A DNA stretch of 7,827 bases from Microcaldota archaeon (GTDB lineage: Archaea; Micrarchaeota; Micrarchaeia; Anstonellales; VGKX01). How positions within the stretch are numbered: the first letter of the stretch is position 1; every line of letters starts with the position of its first letter. The position numbers and the translations under genes are program-made. Shown one piece after another: positions 1-6,204 of this stretch. Where the stretch lies: contig JAKALW010000050.1 in the NCBI GenBank assembly GCA_021823945.1, positions 1 to 7,827 of the forward strand, written 5' to 3'. Under the pieces are notes generated by a model, which worked only from the letters and a program-made list of their open reading frames with translations, was not told the DNA's origin and did no database searches.

Positions 1-2
1 AT

Positions 3-2177
3 TCATTTTACGATGACAGCCTGGTCGCCATGCTGACCTATGACAATGAACCGGCTTTCAGCGGCAATGGCACCAGGGCCACTGACCATTCCAAATATTC
101 AAACACTGAATACCTGAGCGGCATGATAGAGGATTTCGACAGGGGCAGCTACAGCGGATGGAGCGTGGACTGCGGCAATGTGGTGAGCGCCACCATGATA
201 ACCGGCTATTACGGCCCCTACGCCGTCCGCCTGAATTCCACCCCGGGCACTGACGGCCTTGTCTGCCTTTACAAGCCCAATTTCTTCAATGCGACTGCGG
301 GCGACACGCTCAGCTACGCGTGCAGGGGGAATGGTTGCAGGATTTGCGTTTTCAATGGCTCAACCTGCCTTAACTCTGATTACACCAAGAACGGCATTGT
401 GAACTGGACAGTGTTCACAACCCCCATACTTTACACCCAGAACGGGGTCTCAATTTATCTTTACAACAATGGCAGTTTCGGCGCAGCTTCAGATTATGAT
501 TTCATAAGCCAGGGCCCAGTATACGCCAGCGGGAAATACGGGCAGGGGCTTAGTTTTGACGGGCTCAATGACATTTCATACCTTTCCAATTCCGCCACGC
601 TTGAGAATGTCACCGAAGGCAGCTACACATGGGGCGCGTGGTATTACCCCAAAGCCATTCCGCCTAACACGATATATCACGAGTCCAGCACCATCATTTG
701 CAAGGAGGGATGGCACACCGGGCTGTTTTACAGTTCCGGCGGCGCTTTCTTTGCAAATCTATGGAACACATCAAATGGCGGCCTTTGGGTCACAAGCCCG
801 TTGACATATCCTGCGGGCAACTGGTATCACGTGATGGTTTCAGTCAATGCTTCGTCCAAGCTTGCAATGCTTTATGTCAATGGCGCCAATGTGGCCAATG
901 GCACGTATTTCGGCCCATTGAGGGATTATTCCACCAATCCTGTCCACATTGGGTATTGCTCCAATCCGGGCGTTGTGTACGATTATCTTGCAAATGGCAC
1001 CATAGACGAGGTAAGGATTTACAACCGCTCGCTTTCCGCTGCTGAAGTGAAGCAGCTATACATGTCTGACCTGCGCCACCTGAATTCCACATCCTGGGAA
1101 TTCGACACAAACCAGACCAACCTTGCAGACGGCACATACACTTATGCAGGCTATGCAACTGACACGCAGGGCTACATGGACACGACTGGCGCCAGGCAGG
1201 TTACGCTTGCGTATAACCCTGCAGCTTCCACATACGGTGGCTCGACAACCGATTTCTCAATTGTGCCGGACATTGCCAATGTCACAAACCTTACACTGGA
1301 AAAGTCCGGCAAGGGCAAAATCCAGTTCCCCATTTCGCATTCTGTCAATGCGGCAGGACAGGACTACGACTCGCATGTCATAATCGGGAATGGCTTTGTT
1401 TCAGTAAATTCAAGTGCGCTTGACCCGTCATTCAATTCCACAGCCACGCTTGCGATGAACCTGACAGGAGTTTATTCGGGCTCATCTGCGCCTACAATCT
1501 ATTATTACGAGCCGTTCGCATCAAGCCTTGCAACAATACTTGCGAACGGCCAGGTCTGCTCTTCTCCAAGATGCACGGGAGTGTCATGGGACCAGGTGAC
1601 AGGCATGCTCACATTCAATGTGACTGGCTTCTCTGATTACGGCGTGAATGGCTCAACAAATTTCACTGGCGCTGGCGGCTCGCCGACAAACACCAGCGGC
1701 ACGCTTGGGATAAACATCACAAGCACTAACCAGATAGCGGTCTACACGTCAAATGGCTTGAACGACAGCACATTCAGCTTCGTGCCAGTGACCCCGCCAG
1801 CGGCGGGCTCTGTCATCCTGATGTCCAATGAGACTTCCAATACAACTGGGGGCGAACTTGGTTTCCTTGTGGAAAACCAGGGAAACGTCAATGTCTCAAT
1901 CACAGTCGCTTCTGACAAGAACGCGGCAGTGTTCATAGGCGGCTCAACTCCGCTTTTCCAGATGTTCGGCGGAACCAATGAATCGGGTGCGTGCGCGGGA
2001 ACCGGCTTGAACACTTCCATGCAGGACCTAAGCGCGTCAGCAATCACAGTCTGCCCAAGCCTTGGCTATCCTGACACTGCCGACACAATCTGGGCATATG
2101 TGCTTGTCAGGATAAACTCGGACAGCCCGCCCCAAACCAATACGGCCACGCTGACCTTCACAAGCACGCAGATGTAG
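3..2177 (+). CDS. Large exported LamG-domain surface protein, 5' partial
   Basis: The frame is open to the window edge: nine codons (SFYDDSLVA) precede the ATG at 30 and already belong to the fold, so that ATG is internal and the true start is upstream. Residues below count from it. Residues 1-31 look like the first strand of a LamG (concanavalin A-like) domain. Residues about 32-159 are a Cys-rich module (C48, C79, C98, C103, C106, C113). Residues 163-346 carry the LamG core: GKYGQGLSFDG, GNWYHVMVSV, then NGTIDEVRIYNRSLSAAE. Residues 347-392 are a short Ig-like piece (NLADGTYTYAGYATD), residues 410-545 a beta-rich module (NLTLEKSGKGKIQF, then FNVTGFSDYGV), and residues 557-715 a last beta-rich module (LGFLVENQGNVNVSI) ending in LTFTSTQM. 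The last two resemble modules recurrent in DPANN surface proteins, from memory only. No C-terminal membrane anchor precedes the TAG. Likely role is extracellular binding or surface architecture; the ligand is unknown. Confidence 0.88.
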   Translation, partial: SFYDDSLVAMLTYDNEPAFSGNGTRATDHSKYSNTEYLSGMIEDFDRGSYSGWSVDCGNVVSATMITGYYGPYAVRLNSTPGTDGLVCLYKPNFFNATAGDTLSYACRGNGCRICVFNGSTCLNSDYTKNGIVNWTVFTTPILYTQNGVSIYLYNNGSFGAASDYDFISQGPVYASGKYGQGLSFDGLNDISYLSNSATLENVTEGSYTWGAWYYPKAIPPNTIYHESSTIICKEGWHTGLFYSSGGAFFANLWNTSNGGLWVTSPLTYPAGNWYHVMVSVNASSKLAMLYVNGANVANGTYFGPLRDYSTNPVHIGYCSNPGVVYDYLANGTIDEVRIYNRSLSAAEVKQLYMSDLRHLNSTSWEFDTNQTNLADGTYTYAGYATDTQGYMDTTGARQVTLAYNPAASTYGGSTTDFSIVPDIANVTNLTLEKSGKGKIQFPISHSVNAAGQDYDSHVIIGNGFVSVNSSALDPSFNSTATLAMNLTGVYSGSSAPTIYYYEPFASSLATILANGQVCSSPRCTGVSWDQVTGMLTFNVTGFSDYGVNGSTNFTGAGGSPTNTSGTLGINITSTNQIAVYTSNGLNDSTFSFVPVTPPAAGSVILMSNETSNTTGGELGFLVENQGNVNVSITVASDKNAAVFIGGSTPLFQMFGGTNESGACAGTGLNTSMQDLSASAITVCPSLGYPDTADTIWAYVLVRINSDSPPQTNTATLTFTSTQM

Positions 2178-2263
2178 ATTCGGCGTCTGTTCACTGGCGC
2201 GTGCAACAATGCTTGGCAGCCTAACACATGCGCTTGCAACATTCATTTCTTGGCAGTTTCACG

Positions 2264-2288
2264 TATTTTCCCGTTTTACTTCTGTTTT
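2264..2288 (+). terminator. T-tract terminator candidate after the first LamG gene
   Basis: Three T4 tracts (2266-2269, 2274-2277, 2285-2288) lie about 90-110 bases after the TAG in a locally T-rich stretch. Archaeal RNA polymerase commonly stops at oligo-T runs without a stable hairpin. The T content and the position between two genes with separate control fit, but the tracts are short, so this is only a candidate. Confidence 0.4.
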
Positions 2289-2306
2289 AGCCTAATTTAT
2301 CGTATT

Positions 2307-2364
2307 TTATCCTTACAAGATTAGGATAAGGATTAGGTTTATATTCTGCCTCCATCTTATCCTT
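2307..2364 (+). repeat. Short direct and inverted repeats around the promoter (possible operator)
   Basis: TTATCCTT occurs at 2307-2314 and again at 2357-2364, and its reverse complement AGGATAA occurs at 2323-2329, so one 7-mer is present three times in 58 bases. In addition GATTAGG is directly repeated at 2319-2325 and 2331-2337 with a 12-base period, and ATCCTTA (2309-2315) can pair with TAAGGAT (2327-2333) across an 11-base loop. The copies flank the TATA-like box, and the last ends five bases before the GTG. The position suggests binding sites for a transcription factor; no specific regulator can be named. Confidence 0.4.
2331..2345 (+). promoter_or_regulatory. Archaeal BRE/TATA promoter for the pilin-like gene
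   Basis: TTTATATT at 2338-2345 is a good archaeal TATA-like box, directly preceded by purine-rich GATTAGG (2331-2337), which could serve as the BRE. The box centre is about 27 bases upstream of the GTG at 2369. Archaeal transcription usually starts about 25-27 bases after the box centre, so the transcript would start at or very near the start codon. That matches the lack of any ribosome binding site there and suggests a leaderless mRNA. It is the only convincing promoter seen for the three downstream genes. Confidence 0.6.
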
Positions 2365-2368
2365 TGGC

Positions 2369-3493
2369 GTGGAAAGCAGAAAATTACGCCGTGGGCAGGC
2401 AAGCGTGGAGATGATTGTTATCCTTGCCGCCGCGCTCATTGTGCTTACCATGTTTTTGTATTTCGCCAATGACTATCTTATTTCAGTCCAGCAGCAGAAG
2501 GATTTCAATGACGGCTACCGCGCTGTCAAGGACCTGGCATCTACCGCTGACTGGGTATATGCCCAGGGCGTGGGGGCGAAAAAGCAGGTATTCATCCGCA
2601 TCCCTCCAAATGTAGACCCAGTCAACACATTTGTGGGCAAGCCAGCGGCATATGCGAACAACTCGAGCGTGGCAGCGAATGAAATCAACCTCCGGGTGTA
2701 TTCCACCGACATTGTCGGCACGTCCCTTGCCACGCTTGTGGGCTCCATACCCACGTCTGCCGGCGGATACTGGATATGGGTGCAGTCGTATGGCGATTTC
2801 GTTGCCATAGGGCAGGGAAACATAGGCACCACGCCAGACAGAATCGAGCTTTACATGCCCGCCTCGTCAGGCGCATCGGCCAACCTGACAGTGTTCAGCC
2901 TCCAGCCCGACCTGGTTACCGTGACATCATCATATTCCTGGACAAACTCGCCCGCAGTGTCATCCTCATATTCGCCAATGACTCAATTTGGGCTTGTGAA
3001 CGCGTCAAGCCAGCTCATAAGCTTCACTTTCTCCGCGTCCGGCTCCGCGTCAGGCGATTATTTTGGCACATTCACCCTGGACTCCAACACCACGTCTTCA
3101 AATGCCACGCTCCAGATACCGGTTATCATCCATGTCATAGGCTCCAACATCTCGAACTCGAGCAACTGCACTGCGGTCATGCTTGGCCTTGCGACATACA
3201 ATGATTCGGCAAGGACCCAGGCAACGACAGTGTTCAACAGGGGCGAGACTGTCCCGATAACAGGCGGCAATGCCACGTCAAACGGCAATGTGACGCTCAA
3301 TGTCTTCCTCAACTCGGCGGGCCCCGGCGCGAGCATTTCCGGCTATCCTAAGGTGGTGTCTGCCAATTCCACAGGTGGCTACACTGATTCGTTCTATTCT
3401 GGCGGACTTGCAACGGGCGTTTACAATGTCACTGTGTCAAACGGCATTTCGCCCCCCGCGTCCTATCTTTTCAACCTAACCTGGTGCTCTTGA
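2369..3493 (+). CDS. Pilin-like protein with class III signal peptide and Ig-like C-terminal segments
   Basis: The GTG start is the only usable one: an in-frame TAA lies at 2327-2329 and no other start codon precedes the signal. Residues 1-14 (VESRKLRRGQASVE) form an archaeal class III (type IV pilin-like) signal, with predicted EppA/PibD-type cleavage after G9 and the conserved Glu at position 5 of the mature chain. A hydrophobic helix follows (about 15-33), then a polar region with a DLASTADWVYAQG motif (about 50-65), as in archaeal pilin-like proteins. Residues about 161-260 and 266-374 are beta-rich and Ig-like. The only two cysteines, C267 and C373, bracket the last segment and probably form a disulfide. 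All 15 N-x-S/T sequons lie beyond residue 95. At 374 residues it is long for a pilin. It could be a minor or tip pilin, or a pilin-anchored adhesin. It is probably first in an operon and abuts the next gene. Confidence 0.87.
   Translation: MESRKLRRGQASVEMIVILAAALIVLTMFLYFANDYLISVQQQKDFNDGYRAVKDLASTADWVYAQGVGAKKQVFIRIPPNVDPVNTFVGKPAAYANNSSVAANEINLRVYSTDIVGTSLATLVGSIPTSAGGYWIWVQSYGDFVAIGQGNIGTTPDRIELYMPASSGASANLTVFSLQPDLVTVTSSYSWTNSPAVSSSYSPMTQFGLVNASSQLISFTFSASGSASGDYFGTFTLDSNTTSSNATLQIPVIIHVIGSNISNSSNCTAVMLGLATYNDSARTQATTVFNRGETVPITGGNATSNGNVTLNVFLNSAGPGASISGYPKVVSANSTGGYTDSFYSGGLATGVYNVTVSNGISPPASYLFNLTWCS
3483..3486 (+). promoter_or_regulatory. Weak ribosome binding site at the TGA/ATG junction
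   Basis: GGTG lies 7 bases before the ATG at 3494 and is complementary to part of the usual archaeal 16S 3' end. It sits within the last codons of the upstream gene, so a ribosome finishing there could restart at once on the abutting ATG. Only four bases match, so chance is quite possible. Confidence 0.28.
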
Positions 3494-6190
3494 ATGAGGC
3501 TTTGGGAAAACGCAAATTCCGTTCCGTCAGGGCTAGCATCTGCATTGTTAGTGTTCCTGGCGCTGGCGGTTTTCTTAGCGCCTGCCGCCAATGCGCAGTG
3601 CGCCAATTCTCCGCCCCGCCCGATTGACACTCTTCCTGCGGGCGTGGTGAATTACTGGAGTTTTGACAAGAACTCAACCATAAATTACGGCAACAACACG
3701 GCTGTCCCCAATTCAACCTCGCCCACGCTTGTATGCGGCCAGGTCGCGGGCGCTTACAATTTCAACGGCGTGAACCAGTCGTTTGACATTAACCGCACAA
3801 TCCAGGACAACATGACCATCCTGTACCTGACAAAGACCTCAATGACGGGCGGCACAGGCACTGACTATTGGCAGGACACCGGCATTGTGGACGGCGAATA
3901 TAACGGCGGCGTGCTGGATTTCGGCGCAGTGCTGCAGGGTAACCATTACGCATGGGGCACGAATGACGGCATGACAACATCGGGCACCAAAGTGATAAAC
4001 GACAACGTGTTCCACTGCTTTGCCGGCACCAGGGTGATGAACACCGGCAACATGTCGATTTACACGGACGGCACCATGGACGCAAGCAGGGTTACTTCTG
4101 CCACCAGCTCCCTGACACAGCCGCCAAATCTCCGGATTGGCGGGACAAGGACAGGCAACACAACCTACAACCCAAAACCCTGGTTCAACGGCACAATTGA
4201 CGAGGTCGTGCTGATGAACAGGGCAATCACCTCCGCCGAGGCATTGCAGTTCTGCCAGTTCGCCCAAAGCGGCTTTACCTATTTCGCGACCCGCCCCAAC
4301 CTGACGTTTTCCGGAACCACGCTTGTCGGCTCGGCAGGCTTTACTGACCCCGACGGCAACCCTATAAACTATTCCTACAGCCTTTACCTCAATGGCACAA
4401 GGGTGTTCACTGGCAACTCCACTTCCCTGAACAATGTTCCCGGCGTCTGGACAACGCTTGCCAATTACACGAACATATCCACGGGCAACTGGACTTTCGA
4501 GGTCTGGGCGACCGATGGCTCGGCAACGTCGAACAAAATCAATTCCACATCCCTTGCCATAACTGTCCCGGTGTTCAACCTCTCGGCATTCACAAGCGTG
4601 GACCCGCAGGGGGGCAACACCTCGGCATTCCCGGGCGCGCAGGTGTATTTCTTTGCCAATGCCACTATGCCGCCTAACAACACATCGCTTTCCGGAGCCC
4701 TGTGCACAATCAAATATGGCGACAACACCACTGCTTCCATGATTTACAATAACACCTCCTGGCTCTTCTACCAGAACAGGTCCTACGCATCCCCCGGGAA
4801 CTACACATATAACGTCACCTGTGCATACGGCCTTACGGCAAAATATGCTGCGGGTAGCGTGCTTGTTGCAAGCCCGGGTGCAGGCTGCGCCAATTCTCCG
4901 CCCAGGCCCATAGACACGTACCCGGCAGGCTTGCTGTCGTACTGGAATTTCGACACTTCTGCAAATGCCACATACGGCGCATCGGATGGCTCCGTTGTCG
5001 GGAATCTATCAGGCGTATGCAGCAAAGTCGGCGGCGCGTACAAATTTGACAGCGCGTCGTCCAGCTTCATCAACACGACATTGCTTCAAAACGGCGTGAC
5101 ACAGTATACAATAGCTGCGCTGGTGGACACGCAGTCCGCCCAGGGCGTGATTGTGAATGACAGGGGCAGCGGCGCGGGCATAAGCCTGACTTTGGCAATC
5201 GGGCCCTCGTGCGCTGTAGGCTATGGCGGCTACTGCCCCAGCTCTGGCGCAGGCGTGCCCTCATTGGGCGTTGACTCAAATTCAATTTGGATTGGGAAAA
5301 ATGGCATTGCAAGCGTTGCTGATGGCGCATGGCACTCACTTGTCGGCGTTTTCAATTCCACTTCCGGGCAAAGCGTCACGCCCTCCAGCCTTAACCTCTA
5401 TGTTGACGGGCTTTTGGCGGCGGGAAGCACGGGCAACATCGGCGCCGTGACGTCCCCGCTCACCGGCCTGTCTGGAACCAGGATTGGCTACCACGAGCCG
5501 TGGGCGCAGTATTTCAACGGCACTATCGACGAGGTGGCGATTTTCGACAGGGCTGTAAGCGCCGCGGAAATTTCGCAGTTCTACAATTTCACGCAAAGCA
5601 ATTTCTCGTATTTCGCGACGCGCCCCAACATCACCTTCAATGGCAGCGCGCTTTTGGGCTCCGCGGCATTTGTTGATCCTGAAAATGACCTGTTGAACTA
5701 TTCATACAGCTGGTATCTCAATGGCACGCGCGTCTTCACAGGCAATTCCACAACCATAAACAGCCCGTCTGGCGCGTGGGAAAACCTATCGGCATACCTG
5801 AACTATTCCACTGGCAACTGGACATTCGAGGTCTGGGCCACCGACGGCAAGGCATGGTCGAGCCCGATAAACTCCACGCCGCTTGCCCTAGCCGGCGCGG
5901 GGAACCTGTTCGTTTCCACGTCAAAGCAGTCGTACAACACGTGCGGCACTGTGTTCTATGGGCTGAACACCACGGACATCAATGACACCGCAATAGACAC
6001 GCAGGCAACAGTTTCAATAATCGACAGCATATCTTCAGTGGTATATAGCGACATTTTCACTTCCGGCAATGCGGGGACTGGCGTTTACCTGGGCGAATAC
6101 AACATTTCGCAAAGCGACCTTTCAGGCACGTGGTCGATAAAGGCCTCCACGTGCGGTAACGCCATAAGCAAGCTGTTCACTGTGAATTAA
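3494..6190 (+). CDS. Sec-exported protein with two LamG plus Ig-like cassettes
   Basis: The 898-residue protein starts on the base after the upstream TGA. Residues 1-34 are a Sec signal peptide (hydrophobic LASALLVFLALAVFLAP) with an AxA-type site, ANA before Q35. Cassette 1 (C36 to I356) and cassette 2 (C465 to L799) each begin CANSPPRPIDT, contain a LamG domain ending in FNGTIDEV, and continue into an Ig-like domain ending near NWTFEVWATDG. Between them (about 360-459) is a YFFAN module with C404 and C443, shared with the next gene. Residues about 803-898 form another Ig-like domain with two cysteines (YNTCGT, ASTCGN). By hand count there are about 47 N-x-S/T sequons, roughly one per 19 residues, consistent with heavy AglB-type N-glycosylation. 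No C-terminal anchor is visible, so the protein is probably released or held on the surface by other proteins. Lectin-like binding or a structural surface role is likely; no catalytic residues are recognisable. Confidence 0.9.
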   Translation: MRLWENANSVPSGLASALLVFLALAVFLAPAANAQCANSPPRPIDTLPAGVVNYWSFDKNSTINYGNNTAVPNSTSPTLVCGQVAGAYNFNGVNQSFDINRTIQDNMTILYLTKTSMTGGTGTDYWQDTGIVDGEYNGGVLDFGAVLQGNHYAWGTNDGMTTSGTKVINDNVFHCFAGTRVMNTGNMSIYTDGTMDASRVTSATSSLTQPPNLRIGGTRTGNTTYNPKPWFNGTIDEVVLMNRAITSAEALQFCQFAQSGFTYFATRPNLTFSGTTLVGSAGFTDPDGNPINYSYSLYLNGTRVFTGNSTSLNNVPGVWTTLANYTNISTGNWTFEVWATDGSATSNKINSTSLAITVPVFNLSAFTSVDPQGGNTSAFPGAQVYFFANATMPPNNTSLSGALCTIKYGDNTTASMIYNNTSWLFYQNRSYASPGNYTYNVTCAYGLTAKYAAGSVLVASPGAGCANSPPRPIDTYPAGLLSYWNFDTSANATYGASDGSVVGNLSGVCSKVGGAYKFDSASSSFINTTLLQNGVTQYTIAALVDTQSAQGVIVNDRGSGAGISLTLAIGPSCAVGYGGYCPSSGAGVPSLGVDSNSIWIGKNGIASVADGAWHSLVGVFNSTSGQSVTPSSLNLYVDGLLAAGSTGNIGAVTSPLTGLSGTRIGYHEPWAQYFNGTIDEVAIFDRAVSAAEISQFYNFTQSNFSYFATRPNITFNGSALLGSAAFVDPENDLLNYSYSWYLNGTRVFTGNSTTINSPSGAWENLSAYLNYSTGNWTFEVWATDGKAWSSPINSTPLALAGAGNLFVSTSKQSYNTCGTVFYGLNTTDINDTAIDTQATVSIIDSISSVVYSDIFTSGNAGTGVYLGEYNISQSDLSGTWSIKASTCGNAISKLFTVN
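3599..4561 (+). repeat. LamG plus Ig-like cassette, copy 1
   Basis: This covers residues 36-356 of the double-LamG protein. It starts with an 18-base stretch (3599-3616) identical to 4886-4903 in copy 2 and includes the cysteine pair C36/C81. The LamG core has the pattern DYWQDTGIVDGEYNGG, LDFGAVLQG, then IYTDGTMDA, a subtype I associate mainly with bacterial exported LamG proteins (from memory). The Ig-like part (residues 261-356) aligns without gaps to copy 2. Confidence 0.82.
4571..4870 (+). repeat. YFFAN module, copy in the double-LamG protein
   Basis: Residues 360-459 form a beta-rich module with the pattern VDPQGG, FPGAQVYFFAN, LCTIKYGDN, NRSYASPGNYTYNVTC. Its cysteines C404 and C443 are 39 residues apart, the same spacing as in the two copies of the next gene. 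It sits between the two LamG cassettes like a spacer domain. Confidence 0.75.
4886..5890 (+). repeat. LamG plus Ig-like cassette, copy 2
   Basis: This covers residues 465-799 of the double-LamG protein. The ends match copy 1 closely (CANSPPRPIDT at the start, cysteine pair C465/C509, FNGTIDEV, STGNWTFEVWATDG), but the LamG core between them is of a different type (NGIASVADGAWHSLVGVF, then LNLYVDGLLAAG). The 96-residue Ig-like part is identical to copy 1 at 64 positions by hand count, with no gaps. Copy 2 is 14 residues longer than copy 1, all of it in the LamG part. Confidence 0.82.
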
Positions 6191-6204
6191 GCAAGCTGGT
6201 CATC

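Noticed and set aside
877..1158. Reverse-strand open frame inside the first LamG gene, and similar reverse frames elsewhere (for example 3839-4267, 4801-5076).
   Set aside because: They lie opposite well-supported genes, have no recognisable domains, show odd compositions rich in Cys, Arg and Trp, and have no promoter-like sequence. They are shadows of the coding strand.
2309..2333. Hairpin (ATCCTTA/TAAGGAT) as an intrinsic terminator or riboswitch.
   Set aside because: The stem has only seven mostly A/T pairs with an 11-base loop, no T run follows directly, and it overlaps the promoter elements. It fits protein-binding repeats better than a structured RNA.
3491..3493. TGA between the same-frame pilin-like and LamG genes as a selenocysteine or reassigned codon.
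   Set aside because: An ATG with a complete Sec signal peptide follows at once, which would make no sense inside a fused extracellular protein. The other complete genes use TAG and TAA normally, and no in-frame TGA interrupts any of the frames.
3594..3601. Lipobox at the end of the signal peptide of the double-LamG protein (NAQC).
   Set aside because: The residue before the cysteine is Gln rather than Gly or Ala, and the LxxC pattern is missing. Cleavage at ANA before the Gln fits better, and the second cassette starts with the same cysteine without any signal.
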